64,000 nucleotides of DNA from Gemmatimonadota bacterium. GTDB lineage: Bacteria > Gemmatimonadota > Gemmatimonadetes > Gemmatimonadales > Gemmatimonadaceae. Location of the stretch: contig JADJRJ010000028.1 in the NCBI GenBank assembly GCA_016712265.1, forward strand, positions 496,001-560,000, written 5' to 3'. The notes under the pieces are model-generated. The model was not told the DNA's origin and did no database searches. It worked only from the letters and a program-made list of their open reading frames with translations. The position numbers were made by a program, and so were the translations under genes. This document shows positions 22,752 to 32,230 of this stretch, in pieces. Position 1 is the stretch's first letter; each line of letters starts with the position of its first letter.

Positions 22752-24359
22752 TCACCGTCGCGGTCGCCCCGTCGGCGCATTGAGCCGCGTCTTGCTCCAG
22801 ATCACGATCGCCGCGCACGACGACTGGCCCGGCGCCTGGAACTGCGCCGGCACGCTGGAGCCATTGTAGACCTCAACCGCCCCGACTTCCCATGGGGGAA
22901 TGATGCGGTCCACGTCACCGGGGAAGATCGCCTCCCACGGCGAGCCGTCGATCCAGTACTTCACGCAACCGTTCATCGCATTGCGCGTGCTCTGGATGAC
23001 GTAATCGTTGCCCGATGGCACGACGCGAAGCCCGGGGATGGTCCGAAAAACGTCGGTCAGCAGGTTGGGCGCACGTTTGGCGATGTCGTCGCCGGAGACG
23101 TGGTACCCAAAGCCCTGCTTCTTCCGCTGCGTATACCCCACCTTGTCCAGCCCGGCGTCTGCCTCGGCGGTGACCTTCACCTCGGCGAGCACCGCGGCGG
23201 CGCGGTCCATCTTCACCTCTGCGCGCGCGGCCATTCGCGTGGTGAGCTCCACGGACTGCTCCACCGGGGCGAAGCCGATCTGCCGTGCGACCAGCGTTTG
23301 CGTTCCGGAGGGAAGGGAGTCGATGCGGAACTCGCCCCCGGCGCCGGTGAGTGTCATGCCGGGGGTGCCGAGCACGTCGACACGTGCCCCAACGACCGGG
23401 GCACCGGCGGCGTTGATGACGCGCCCGGTGAGCACGGCCTGGCCGCGCTGCAACGTGGCGGCGGAGAAGGACTTGCCTACCGCGGCTTCTTTCTGGCGGG
23501 CGGCGGCGGAGTCGCCGGTGGCGACCGCGACGGTGTTCGCGTTGCCGATCTTGAGGCCCTGCACGAGCAGTGCATCACCCTCGAACTTCACGCGCACTTC
23601 GGAGGTGGTGATCCCCTTGAGGTCGGCCTGCAAGGTGCCTTCAAAGGCCAGGGGGAGTCCACAGATGCGGTAGACGCCATCTTCGCCACTGAGGGCGTCG
23701 CGTCGCCGGGGCAGTCGGCGGAGGTTGGCGTTGAGTGAGACTTCCTCCCAAACGACCGAAACCCGGCCACCCTTCACGGGTTCGTCGGTGTCGGCGTCGA
23801 GCAGGCGCCCGATGATTGCCCCGGCCCCGAGCGCGCGTCGTGCGGCGGGGCAGGAGGCTTCCACCAGCGTGGGGCCGGCCGGAATCGACAGCTGAATGCT
23901 TTCGACGCCCTGGTCCGCCAACTCGATGTCGTTGGTCACCATCGCCATCCCGATCGAGTCGAGCAGGACGTGCGACACGCGCACCTTGTAGGTGCCCGGC
24001 GGGATGGAGTCGACGCGGAAGACGCCCTTGTCGGTCGTGGTGGCGGATCGTGGCGTTCCTTCGACCGAGACGAGGGCACCGGCGAGCGGCGCCATGTGGA
24101 CGGAATCGAAGACGGTACCGAACAGGGTCGCCATCGGGACCCGAGGGACCGGGGCCGCTTCCACCGGCTTGGCCGCCGCGGTGTCGGCCGCTGGCTTTTT
24201 CGCCGTGTCCGCCTTTGGTGGGGCGGGGGTCCGGTTGGGTTGACGCGCCGGCGGCACTGGGGGCCGGCGCGGCGGTTGCTGGGCCGTCGCACCGCCCGCG
24301 TTCATGAGGACGGCGACAGCAGCCAGCAGCGGTCGGAAGGTACGGCGGGAGGCGAACAT
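22752..24359 (-). CDS. Exported protein with carboxypeptidase-regulatory-like domains and TonB-plug-like end
   Basis: A 535-residue protein with a signal peptide (RPLLAAVAVLMNAGGATAQ), a Pro/Lys-rich linker, at least two carboxypeptidase-regulatory-like domains (FGTVFDSVHMAPLAGALVSV; GRVINAAGAPVVGARVDVLG) and a C-terminal part with YHVSGDDIAKRAPNLLTDVF, RTIPGLRVV and CVKYWIDGSPW, as in the plug domains of TonB-dependent receptors. No beta-barrel follows, so it is a plug-like envelope protein rather than a receptor. This architecture is common in Gemmatimonadota. It lies 76 bases upstream of the kinase on the same strand and may be co-transcribed with it. Confidence 0.8.
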   Translation of the reverse strand: MFASRRTFRPLLAAVAVLMNAGGATAQQPPRRPPVPPARQPNRTPAPPKADTAKKPAADTAAAKPVEAAPVPRVPMATLFGTVFDSVHMAPLAGALVSVEGTPRSATTTDKGVFRVDSIPPGTYKVRVSHVLLDSIGMAMVTNDIELADQGVESIQLSIPAGPTLVEASCPAARRALGAGAIIGRLLDADTDEPVKGGRVSVVWEEVSLNANLRRLPRRRDALSGEDGVYRICGLPLAFEGTLQADLKGITTSEVRVKFEGDALLVQGLKIGNANTVAVATGDSAAARQKEAAVGKSFSAATLQRGQAVLTGRVINAAGAPVVGARVDVLGTPGMTLTGAGGEFRIDSLPSGTQTLVARQIGFAPVEQSVELTTRMAARAEVKMDRAAAVLAEVKVTAEADAGLDKVGYTQRKKQGFGYHVSGDDIAKRAPNLLTDVFRTIPGLRVVPSGNDYVIQSTRNAMNGCVKYWIDGSPWEAIFPGDVDRIIPPWEVGAVEVYNGSSVPAQFQAPGQSSCAAIVIWSKTRLNAPTGRPRR

Positions 24360-24583
24360 GCGACGCGTGCGCGGAGGGACGAAACGCCTTGGGGCCGTTC
24401 AAGATACGGCTCGCCGGACATCTCAGGCAGTACCGACGTCGTCCGGCGATGTTCCACCCAGTCTGGTACGCCTTATGGATGTACCGCCCGGTCACCCGGA
24501 CAACGCGTAACCAGATGGGTCGCACGGGTGTCGAAGACGGCGCCCTCCGGCCCTGCGGGAGGGAAACCCGCTCCCCAGGAGTC

Positions 24584-25900
24584 ATGAAGGCCGAATTCTC
24601 CACTCGAATCGCCGTCGTCGGTTGCCTGCTCGGCGGTCTGGTCGGCACGTCCGGACCGTCCGCGCAGGATCGAACCGTGTTGGCGGATCTTCGTGCCGCG
24701 GGCCGCCCCCTCGGGGACAGCACGGCCGCGTTTCGCGCACTCGGGGCGGCAACAATGGGGGCGCGGATCATCGGCCTGGGCGAGGCCACCCACGGCCAAC
24801 ACGAGGCGTTCGACCTCAAGCGGCGCGCCACGATGTGGCTGATTCGACATCACGGGATTCGGGTGGTCGCGTACGAAGCGAGCGCCTCACGCGCGCGCCT
24901 GCTCGACGAATGGATCCAGGGAGGAGCGGGGGACGTCGCGGCCGCGATGCCGGGGTTCGGGATGTTGATCTGGGCAGTCGAGGAAAACGCCGCCTTGCTG
25001 CGTGACCTCCGGGACTGGAACGCGCGCGCGCCACAGGGCGACCGGGTCCGCCTTATCGGGGTGGATGCGCAGGACGGCGAGGCGGTCGCGACGCGCCTCC
25101 GGGCGCTGCTCGGTCCCATGAACACCGGCTTGGCGGACCGGATCGACAGCCTCGTTGCTGCGGCCCCGCCGGTGACGCAGCGGATGTTCCAGGGACAGCG
25201 CGCCGGCTTTGACTCGTTGGTGGCGGCGACAGAGCGCGTTGCCGGAGCGCTGTCCCGCGGGATGGCAGACCATTCGCAGCGTATTGAGCTTGGTGTGCGG
25301 GCAACGGAACTGCGCGCCCACCTCACCATGTATGGCACCCCGGGGGGGCGCGACCGCGCGATGGCCGACCTCCTGCTGGCCCAGTTGGGAGCACGGGAAC
25401 GCGCCGTGTTGTGGGCGCACAACGGGCATGTCCAGCGGAGTGCCTTGGAGTACCTGCGGTCCCCGGATCTCGCGATGGGAGGGCACCTCGGCACTGCCCT
25501 TGGCGACGCCTATTACGCCGTCGGGTTTGCCTTCGGATCTGGCGGCTTTCAGGCCAATGCGCCGGACAGCAGTGGGCGATGGGGCTTTCGGCGGTACACC
25601 CACGCGGCGCCTGCCACCGGATCGCTGGAAGAGACGTTGGCGTCAGCAGGCATCGGGAACTTCTTCCTCGACCTGCGCAGTGTCCGTGCGACTTCGCCAC
25701 TGAAGGCATGGCTGCAGGCGCCGCACGGGCACCGGTGGTGGGGCGGATACAACGTCCCCGATGATGCCGACGCGCGCACCCGCGATGCGACGCAGCTGAT
25801 GCAGATGGTTCCGGCGCGCGATTTCGACGGCCTTGTCTTTCAGCTGCGCACAACGCCGGCAACCCCCATGGATCGGACGCGCATCCTGCGGCCGCGTTAA
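24584..25900 (+). CDS. Erythromycin esterase-family hydrolase, exported
   Basis: A 438-residue protein from the ATG at 24,584, with AGGAG just upstream and a signal peptide (VVGCLLGGLVGTSGPSAQ). It carries the family motifs: IIGLGEATHGQHEAF with the Glu-His pair, VVAYEAS, IWAVEENAALL, RLIGVDAQD and VLWAHNGHVQ. Erythromycin esterases open macrolide rings; most chromosomal relatives have unknown substrates, so macrolide resistance should not be assumed. It converges on the lipoprotein at 25,954 and a terminator lies between them. Confidence 0.87.
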   Translation: MKAEFSTRIAVVGCLLGGLVGTSGPSAQDRTVLADLRAAGRPLGDSTAAFRALGAATMGARIIGLGEATHGQHEAFDLKRRATMWLIRHHGIRVVAYEASASRARLLDEWIQGGAGDVAAAMPGFGMLIWAVEENAALLRDLRDWNARAPQGDRVRLIGVDAQDGEAVATRLRALLGPMNTGLADRIDSLVAAAPPVTQRMFQGQRAGFDSLVAATERVAGALSRGMADHSQRIELGVRATELRAHLTMYGTPGGRDRAMADLLLAQLGARERAVLWAHNGHVQRSALEYLRSPDLAMGGHLGTALGDAYYAVGFAFGSGGFQANAPDSSGRWGFRRYTHAAPATGSLEETLASAGIGNFFLDLRSVRATSPLKAWLQAPHGHRWWGGYNVPDDADARTRDATQLMQMVPARDFDGLVFQLRTTPATPMDRTRILRPR

Positions 25901-25910
25901 GTTGGACCGA

Positions 25911-25936
25911 GGTGCGCGGGGTCGATCCCGCGCACC
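25911..25936. terminator. Bidirectional hairpin terminator
   Basis: A perfect 10-base stem (GGTGCGCGGG / CCCGCGCACC) with a six-base loop, 11 bases after the esterase stop and 18 bases from the stop of the convergent lipoprotein gene. No clear T tract. Confidence 0.6.
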
Positions 25937-25953
25937 CCGCACACCACCGAGTC

Positions 25954-26576
25954 TCAGCGGGTGATCCGCCGACCGACCAGCCGCGACGTGGTGATCCGCG
26001 GCAGGTGAGCCACGGTGGAGGCCGCCGGGGCGCCCGGGGGGGGGGGGCCCGCGCGCGCCGGGGGGGGGGGGGGGGGGGGCGGGGGGGGCCCGGCCGGGGG
26101 GGGGGGCGCCGGGGGGGCGGAGGGGGCGGGGGACTGGGATAGAGTGCCGTGAACGTGTTGGTACTCCGAATGCTCGCCCTCAGTCGTCGACGGCCATCCG
26201 GGAGGAGCAACTCCGACACCGTTCCGTTGGCCGCGAAGGAGGGCTGTGCTGGCCGGAATCCGTTGCGCGCCCAATACCTGGCATTCACCCCGCCGAAGTC
26301 GGCGATGAAGCACGGTGCGACGGGATCGTTGTCGCCGTAACAGGGGATGAACCCGATATCGTACGGCGGAGCGCCGCAGGGGATTGTGTCGTCGTCGCAA
26401 TACGAGCCCTGTGCGTTGATGAACTCGTCAAACGCACTGGCGGGATTGACGGCCGCGCTGGCCCCGAGGGCCGGTCGGAGCGGGGTGGATGGGTCGCTGC
26501 ATGCGGCGACGGCCAAGGCGACGCCGACCAAGGCAATCCGGGCGACGGTGGCCGAGGGAATGGGGCGTGGAATCAC
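25954..26576 (-). CDS. Lipoprotein gene interrupted by an unreliable G-only stretch
   Basis: Starts at the GTG at 26,576 with GGAG upstream; the signal ends in a lipobox (LVGVALAVAACS). The part to about residue 145 (FDEFINAQGSYCDDDTIPCG, FIADFGGVNARYWARN) reads well. Then bases 26,027-26,132 are nearly all G or C and code for Pro/Gly/Arg runs. On the far side a plausible end (VAHLPRITTSRLVGRRITR) is in another frame. The real gene probably runs from 26,576 to 25,954 with sequence errors between. Function unknown. Confidence 0.6.
26027..26132. other. Poly-G low-complexity block, probable artefact
   Basis: About 105 bases made almost only of G on the plus strand, with runs of 20 and more broken by single C bases. 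Nothing similar occurs elsewhere in the window, and it falls inside a coding sequence and shifts its frame. Such runs are typical of failed base calling or a badly closed assembly gap. Confidence 0.8.
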
Positions 26577-26738
26577 GGTGTTCTCCGGAGAAGGGTACAC
26601 CGGGGAATCGGAGAACCGGGCCGGACGGTGACATGGGTGCCTGCGAGTGGCGCCGCCTTGCGCCGGCCCGTAACGTCAGCGGTGCCCGCGGGCCGCTCCC
26701 GACGTCCACACGGCTTTCACCCCGTCGACCCCACATCC

Positions 26739-27626
26739 ATGGAACAGAAGACCGCCCACGATTTCGACCAGGAACTCCTGATCCTGTTCGACGCCTATGT
26801 CCACGGTGGTCTTGATCGCCGCGGCTTTCTCGACAAGGCCGCGAAGTACGCGGTGGGGGGCGTGACCGCCGCCATGTTGCTCGAACAGCTGAGCCCCAAG
26901 TTCCTGCAGGCGCAAATCGTCGCCCATGACGACGCGCGCATCCTGCAGGAGCACATCGAGTATCCCTCGCCAAAGGGCTACGGCACGATGCGCGGCTATG
27001 TGGCCCGCCCCACGGCGGCGGGACGCGCGCCGGGGGTGTTGGTCATCCACGAGAACCGCGGACTCAACCCGCACATCGAGGACATCGCCCGGCGCCTCGC
27101 TGTCGACGGCTTCGTGGCGTTTGCCCCGGACGCGCTCTTTCCACTCGGCGGATACCCGGGCGACGAGGACAAGGCGCGCGAGGCCTTCCCCAAGCTCGAT
27201 CAGGCCAAGACACGCGAAGACTTCATCGCGGCGTCGCACTTCCTCAAGGCGCGGCCGGAGTGCAGCGGGAAGATCGGCGCGGTGGGTTTTTGCTACGGTG
27301 GCGGGATGGTCAATTTCCTGGCGACGCAGCTGGGCACGGACCTCTCGGCGGGCGTGGCGTTTTATGGTTCGTCCCCCAACACCGCGGACGTGCCGAAGAT
27401 CAAGGCGCCGGTCATGATTCAGTCAGCGGAGAACGATGCGCGGATCAACGCGAGCTGGCCGGAATACGAGACCGCGCTGAAGGCGGCGGGGGTGAGGTAC
27501 GAGCGACACCTGTATCCCGGTACGCAACACGGCTTCAACAACAACACGACACCACGCTTCGACCCAGCGGCGGCGAAGCTGGCGTGGGACCGCACGGTGG
27601 CGTTCTTCCGTCAGCACGTCACGTGA
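26739..27626 (+). CDS. Dienelactone hydrolase-family protein, Tat-type signal
   Basis: A 295-residue alpha/beta hydrolase from the ATG at 26,739. The N-terminal GGLDRRGFLDKAAKYAVGG looks like a twin-arginine signal. The catalytic triad is visible as Cys in VGFCYGGGMV, Asp in QSAENDARI and His in PGTQHGFNN; the VLVIHENRGLNPHIEDIARR motif is typical of the family. Dienelactone hydrolases open lactone rings in aromatic degradation, but exported relatives have mostly unknown substrates. It is followed by a Tat-type sugar-isomerase-like gene and an S15 hydrolase, a likely three-gene run. Confidence 0.88.
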   Translation: MEQKTAHDFDQELLILFDAYVHGGLDRRGFLDKAAKYAVGGVTAAMLLEQLSPKFLQAQIVAHDDARILQEHIEYPSPKGYGTMRGYVARPTAAGRAPGVLVIHENRGLNPHIEDIARRLAVDGFVAFAPDALFPLGGYPGDEDKAREAFPKLDQAKTREDFIAASHFLKARPECSGKIGAVGFCYGGGMVNFLATQLGTDLSAGVAFYGSSPNTADVPKIKAPVMIQSAENDARINASWPEYETALKAAGVRYERHLYPGTQHGFNNNTTPRFDPAAAKLAWDRTVAFFRQHVT

Positions 27627-27666
27627 TGGACGCCGGTGCCCGTCCGACCACTTCTGCCGTGATACC

Positions 27667-28575
27667 ATGAATAACCGCCGCCACTTCCTCAAGACGACTT
27701 CCCTCGCGGCGGCGGCAGTGGCCTGGCCACGCATCGTGCGCCCCGGGGCTCCACGGTTCGAGATCTCCCTCGCGGAGTGGTCTCTGCACCGCACCCTGGG
27801 GCGACGCGAGCTGGATCACCTGGACTTTCCCGTCATCGCCCGAAAGACCTACGGGCTCGGGGCCGTCGAGTTGGTCAACACGTTCTTCAAGGACAAGGCG
27901 CGTGATGCGGCGTACCTCGCCGAGTACCGGCGACGCGCCGCGGGCGAGGGCGTCCGCACGTTGCTGATCATGTGCGACGGCGAGGGCAACCTCGGCGATC
28001 CCGATACGACCAAACGGGCGACTGCGGTGGCCAACCACCATCGCTGGGTGGAATGCGCGGCCGAACTCGGCTGTCACTCGATTCGCGTGAACGCGGCGAG
28101 CAGCGGCACCTATGAGGAGCAGCAGCGCCTGGCCGCCGATGGCCTGCGCTCCCTCACCGAGTTTGGGGCAGGGCGCGGGATCAACGTGATCGTGGAGAAC
28201 CACGGCGGCTTCTCGAGCAATGGGGAGTGGCTGGCCGGCGTGATGCGGATGGTGAACCATCCGCGCTGCGGGACGCTTCCGGACTTCGGGAATTTCTGCC
28301 TGCGGTCAGGGGCGAATGGGACGTGTGAGGAGTGGTATGACCGGTACCAGGGGGTCACCGCGTTGATGCCGTTTGCCAAGGCCGTGAGTGCCAAGTCCCA
28401 CGACTTTGACGACGCCGGGGTGGAAACCGGGACGGATTACACGCGGATGATGGGGATCGTGCTGGCGGCCGGCTACAGCGGGTTTGTCGGGATCGAGTAC
28501 GAAGGGGGGCGGTTGAGCGAGCACGACGGGATCCTGAAGACACGGGACCTCCTGCAGCGGTTTCGCGGCGCATGA
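27667..28575 (+). CDS. Sugar phosphate isomerase/epimerase-family protein, Tat signal
   Basis: A 302-residue TIM-barrel protein with a twin-arginine signal (MNNRRHFLKTTSLAAAAVAW). Metal-binding and active-site segments of the xylose-isomerase-like family are present: AVELVNTFF, IRVNAASSGT, VIVENHGGFSSNG, LPDFGNFCLRSG, SAKSHDFDD and GIEYEGGRLSEHDG. Exported members are common in Bacteroidetes, Planctomycetes and Gemmatimonadota, with substrates not generally known. It follows the dienelactone hydrolase by 40 bases and ends just before the S15 hydrolase. Confidence 0.87.
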   Translation: MNNRRHFLKTTSLAAAAVAWPRIVRPGAPRFEISLAEWSLHRTLGRRELDHLDFPVIARKTYGLGAVELVNTFFKDKARDAAYLAEYRRRAAGEGVRTLLIMCDGEGNLGDPDTTKRATAVANHHRWVECAAELGCHSIRVNAASSGTYEEQQRLAADGLRSLTEFGAGRGINVIVENHGGFSSNGEWLAGVMRMVNHPRCGTLPDFGNFCLRSGANGTCEEWYDRYQGVTALMPFAKAVSAKSHDFDDAGVETGTDYTRMMGIVLAAGYSGFVGIEYEGGRLSEHDGILKTRDLLQRFRGA

Positions 28576-28598
28576 GGTCCGGAAAGGAGTCCCGCGTG

Positions 28599-30428
28599 AT
28601 GGCGGGGACGCGACGCGCGGGGTGGGCGATGTGGCTCGCGGTGGTGCCTGCACCCCTGGCGGCGCAGTCGACCGCGCGCCCCGTGTTCGAGAACGGGATG
28701 GCGCAAGTCGTGCCCGCGTTCGCGGATAGCACACGCTGGGTTCGCCAGCGGTTGTGGGTGGAAACCGAGTTTGACTCGGACGGTGATGGTCGGCGCGATC
28801 GCATGCATGTGGACGTGACGCGTCCCGGCGCCACGGCGGAAGGGCTCAAGGTGCCGGTGATCTATGAAACGAGTCCCTACTTCGCCGGTACGTCGGGACC
28901 GCGGGAGCACCTCTGGAATGTCCAGCAGGAGGTGGGGGCACCTCCGCCCACGCGCGTGTCGCAACCGGAGATCGCCTGGCGACCGGATCGTGTGCGCATC
29001 AGTGACGCGCAGGTGCGTGACTGGGTGCCACGAGGGTTTGCCGTGGTGCATTCGGAATCACCCGGGACCGGGCTCTCGCAGGGCTGTCCCACGGTCGGCG
29101 GTACCAACGAGTCCCTGGCCCCCAAGGCGGTGATCGACTGGCTGAACGGTCGCGCGAGGGGTTTCAGTGAACGTGAGGGCGGGACCGAGGTGCGAGCGGA
29201 CTGGGCGACCGGCAAGGTGGGAATGACGGGGACCTCGTTCAACGGCACGTTGCCGGTTGCGGCGGCGACCACGGGCGTCGCCGGCCTCGAGGTGATCATT
29301 CCCATCGCGCCCAATACGTCCTACTGGCACTACTATCGCTCGTTTGGCCTGGTGCGCCACCCCGGCGGGTGGTTGGGCGAAGACATCGACTTCCTGTACG
29401 ACTTCATCAACTCGGGTGACCCGGCGCGACGCGCCTGGTGCAACGAACACGTGCGAGAACAGGAGATGCACGCCAACCACGATCGCCGTGGCGGCGATTG
29501 GAACGACTGGTGGGCGGGGCGCGACTACGTGCCGCAGGTGAAGGGGATCAAGGCGGCGGTCTTGATGGCGCACGCCTGGAATGACTGGAACGTGATGCCC
29601 GAACACTCGGTGCGGGTGGTGGAGGCACTCCAGAAGCAGGGGACACCTGTCGCCGTGTATTACCACCAGGGCGGACACGGGGGCGCGCCGCCATTGGACA
29701 TGATGAACCGCTGGTTCTCGCGATACCTCTACGACGTCGACAACGGTGTGGAGCGCGATCCGAAGAGCTGGATCGTCCGTGAGGGGAGCAATCGCCTGGA
29801 GCCGACGCCGTATGCGGCCTGGCCGAACCCCGAAGCGCGCGACGTCACGCTGTATCCCGTGAGCGGCGGCCGGTCCGTTGGCGCACTGGCGACGACCCGG
29901 CGGACCGGCCTGGGCACCGAGCGCCTCGTCGACAACGTGGCGATTGCAGGTGACTCCCTCGCCAAGGTGGCGACCTCCGAGCACCGGCTGGTCTACGCGA
30001 CCCCGGAACTCACCGAGCCGCTCCACTTGTCGGGGACGGCGCGCATCACCGTGCGCGTCGCCTCGGATCGCCCGTCGGCCAACTTTAGCGTCTGGCTGGT
30101 CGCGCTGCCGTTCACCGACGCCGGCCCACGTCAACCCAACTTCAGCGTCATCACGCGTGGATGGGCCGACCTGCAGAACCGCCGGTCACTCACGCGTGGC
30201 GAGCCGCTGGTCCCGGGCGAGTTCGTGGAGATGGGCTTCACCCTGCAGCCGGATGACCAGGTGATTCCGGCCGGCAAGCGGATCGGCCTGATGGTCTTCT
30301 CCAGCGATCGGGACTTCACGCTCTGGCCTCGCCCGGGGACGACCCTGACGCTCGACCTCAACGGGACCTCGTTGGTGCTGCCGGTGGTTGGGGGATCAGC
30401 GGCGCTCCGGCGCGCGACCGGCGGGTGA
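28599..30428 (+). CDS. CocE/NonD (S15)-family hydrolase, exported
   Basis: A 609-residue protein. The ATG at 28,599 (or the GTG three bases earlier) has AAAGGAG upstream, better than the ATG at 28,572. After a signal (MWLAVVPAPLAAQ) comes an alpha/beta hydrolase with the nucleophile in KVGMTGTSFNGTLPVAAA, a helical cap, Asp in AHAWNDWNV and His in YYHQGGHGGAPP, then a beta-sandwich C-terminal domain (PLHLSGTARITVRVASDRPS ...) as in X-Pro dipeptidyl peptidases and cocaine esterase. It is probably a periplasmic peptidase or esterase. Confidence 0.9.
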   Translation: MAGTRRAGWAMWLAVVPAPLAAQSTARPVFENGMAQVVPAFADSTRWVRQRLWVETEFDSDGDGRRDRMHVDVTRPGATAEGLKVPVIYETSPYFAGTSGPREHLWNVQQEVGAPPPTRVSQPEIAWRPDRVRISDAQVRDWVPRGFAVVHSESPGTGLSQGCPTVGGTNESLAPKAVIDWLNGRARGFSEREGGTEVRADWATGKVGMTGTSFNGTLPVAAATTGVAGLEVIIPIAPNTSYWHYYRSFGLVRHPGGWLGEDIDFLYDFINSGDPARRAWCNEHVREQEMHANHDRRGGDWNDWWAGRDYVPQVKGIKAAVLMAHAWNDWNVMPEHSVRVVEALQKQGTPVAVYYHQGGHGGAPPLDMMNRWFSRYLYDVDNGVERDPKSWIVREGSNRLEPTPYAAWPNPEARDVTLYPVSGGRSVGALATTRRTGLGTERLVDNVAIAGDSLAKVATSEHRLVYATPELTEPLHLSGTARITVRVASDRPSANFSVWLVALPFTDAGPRQPNFSVITRGWADLQNRRSLTRGEPLVPGEFVEMGFTLQPDDQVIPAGKRIGLMVFSSDRDFTLWPRPGTTLTLDLNGTSLVLPVVGGSAALRRATGG

Positions 30429-30436
30429 GCCACAAC

Positions 30437-30462
30437 GGCCGGCGGGCATTCAGCCGCCGGCC
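30437..30462. terminator. Hairpin between convergent genes
   Basis: A nine-base stem (GGCCGGCGG / CCGCCGGCC) with an eight-base loop. It starts nine bases after the S15 stop and overlaps the stop codon of the convergent DinB gene. No T tract. Confidence 0.5.
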
Positions 30463-30956
30463 CGTATCACCCGCACCGTGACGGACAGTTGGCCCACATG
30501 CCGCATGGCATGCTCGGCGCCATGCACGAGGCAGCCAATCACCGTGGACGGGAGTTGCGCGCGACCGACTCCACGAAAGGCGCCGAGCGTGGCGGGGTTG
30601 ATGGTCCGGAGCTCAGCGACCGCCTGGTCCACGCGGGTGGCGAGCGCCGCCCGGATCTCGCCAATGTCGGGTTCCGTCACCGGGTGCCGCTCCGCGGCGA
30701 GGGCCGCGCGCTGTGCGTCGGAGAGCGCCTCGCCGCGGGCGTACGTGAAGAGACGGTCAATAACCCCGGCCATGTGCTTCACATGAAATGCGGGTGAGGC
30801 AACGCCGGCCGGTTGCTGGTTCCACTCAGCCACCGTGAGGGATGGGACGAGCTCCTCCACGCTCTCCCGCACTTGCAGCAGGATATGCGCGACCGGTTGC
30901 AGGGTGTCGGGGACGCCGGCCACCGGGCCGCGCTGCCACCATTCGGTGTCTGCCAT
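30450..30956 (-). CDS. DinB-fold protein
   Basis: A 168-residue four-helix protein with the DinB/YfiT metal-binding histidines: FHVKHMAGVIDRL and HGAEHAMRHVGQL. DinB-superfamily proteins are often thiol-transferases or of unknown role; the name does not mean the DNA polymerase DinB. It begins 20 bases after the end of the sensor gene at 30,977 on the same strand, so the two may be co-transcribed with the beta-lactamase-like gene. Confidence 0.85.
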   Translation of the reverse strand: MADTEWWQRGPVAGVPDTLQPVAHILLQVRESVEELVPSLTVAEWNQQPAGVASPAFHVKHMAGVIDRLFTYARGEALSDAQRAALAAERHPVTEPDIGEIRAALATRVDQAVAELRTINPATLGAFRGVGRAQLPSTVIGCLVHGAEHAMRHVGQLSVTVRVIRAGG

Positions 30957-30976
30957 GGGAGTCGGACGGGAGAACG

Positions 30977-32224
30977 CTACTGGTGCAGCTCAGGATGTTC
31001 AGGATACCAGGTCGCCATGCATTCCGGACACATCCCGTGTGAGAACTCCGCCCGCGTCCGGCGGGTGAGGTACTCCTCGATGGGCTGCCACGTCTCCGTG
31101 CCGTCCCGGATCCGCTTGCATCCCGCGCAGATCGGGAGGAGGCCGCTCAACGTCTTGACCTCGGCGAGGGCGGCCTGCAGTTCGGCGATGAGCTGTGCCT
31201 GGCCATCCTGCAGCCGTTGGCGTTCGGTCGCGTCGTGGAAGAGGAGAATGTAGGCCCCCACCCGGTCGCTTGAGACGGTGACGTCGATGCGCCGCAGGTC
31301 GAAGTGACGGTCGCCGTGGAGCACGGTCGGGCCGGCACCGTCGTCGGCCACGTTGAGTTGCGTGGTGGCCCACGCGGGAAGCAAGGGGGGACGTGCCTCG
31401 AGGCCAATCAGGGCGTGCGCCTCGCGTCCCAGCAACCGGGCGGCGGCCGCGTTGACGTCGATGATGCGTCGGGCGGCGTCCACAATCAGGATGCCGTCGC
31501 GCAGGGAGTCCACCAACACGCCACGGGCCACGGGAACGAGGGTCAGCAGGTTGCTCCCCAACGTGGCCCACCAGAGCGCGAGGGCCGCCACGGCCATGCC
31601 GATCGGCATGGGGTCGAACTCCGGCGGCGTCACCCCAGTGATCAACAGCATATTGCAGAAGAACGGCAGGACGAGGCTGACGAGCACCGGCATCGCCTGG
31701 GCGCGCGTCAGGATCCCGCCGGCACGCGCGGCACCAATCAACCGCCCGATCGCCACGAGCAGCAGGGCGTACAGGTATCCCGTGCACACCCAGTAGAGGG
31801 GGCCAAGCCGGATGTCGGACACCGCGGTGAGTCCGTGCGACGTCGCAAAGGTGACGTCACCAATCATCCCCCATCCGTCGCGCCACGAGGCCAGCCATCC
31901 GATCACCGGCAGCAGGAGAAATCGACCCCAGGCGCCGGCGGTCACGCGATCGCGTCGGCCAAGGTAGACCGCGACGAAGAGGTAGGTCGCGACCGGGGTG
32001 ACCCCAATGGCCAGATACTTGAGGAACAGGAGCGTGCGCGCGACCGAGGGCGTGGCCAGGGCCATGGCGCCGACGAGGAGGGACCAGGCAATGGCGCCAC
32101 CGACGAAAACCATGAAGGGTGCGCCGGTCGCCTGGTGGCGGTGTGGCCACGCGCGCCAGCCCAGGCTGCCGAGGAGCGTCACCGCCATGACGATGGCGAT
32201 GAGGTACGCGACGTCGGGCTTCAT
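30977..32224 (-). CDS. 7TM-PAS sensor protein without a kinase domain
   Basis: A 415-residue protein. Residues 1-220 form seven likely membrane helices of the 7TM histidine-kinase-receptor type (YLIAIVMAVTLLGSLGW onwards). A PAS domain follows (VDSLRDGILIVDAARRIIDV ... ATERQRLQDGQ), then a short coiled coil and a C-terminal module of the form LLPICAGCKRIRD ... W.PIEEYL ... FSHGMCPECMATWYPE. That Cys-rich module recurs at the ends of PAS and receiver proteins; its role is unknown. There is no kinase, GGDEF or other output domain. Stop lies six bases from the next gene's end region; intact. Confidence 0.83.
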   Translation of the reverse strand: MKPDVAYLIAIVMAVTLLGSLGWRAWPHRHQATGAPFMVFVGGAIAWSLLVGAMALATPSVARTLLFLKYLAIGVTPVATYLFVAVYLGRRDRVTAGAWGRFLLLPVIGWLASWRDGWGMIGDVTFATSHGLTAVSDIRLGPLYWVCTGYLYALLLVAIGRLIGAARAGGILTRAQAMPVLVSLVLPFFCNMLLITGVTPPEFDPMPIGMAVAALALWWATLGSNLLTLVPVARGVLVDSLRDGILIVDAARRIIDVNAAAARLLGREAHALIGLEARPPLLPAWATTQLNVADDGAGPTVLHGDRHFDLRRIDVTVSSDRVGAYILLFHDATERQRLQDGQAQLIAELQAALAEVKTLSGLLPICAGCKRIRDGTETWQPIEEYLTRRTRAEFSHGMCPECMATWYPEHPELHQ

Positions 32225-32230
32225 CGCCGA

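Noticed and set aside
24584..25900. Macrolide resistance gene
   Set aside because: Family membership is clear, but most chromosomal members are not shown to act on macrolides.
25323..26600. 425-codon minus-strand frame through the poly-G block
   Set aside because: Its C-terminal half is antisense to the esterase gene and is only reached because the poly-G block shifts the frame.
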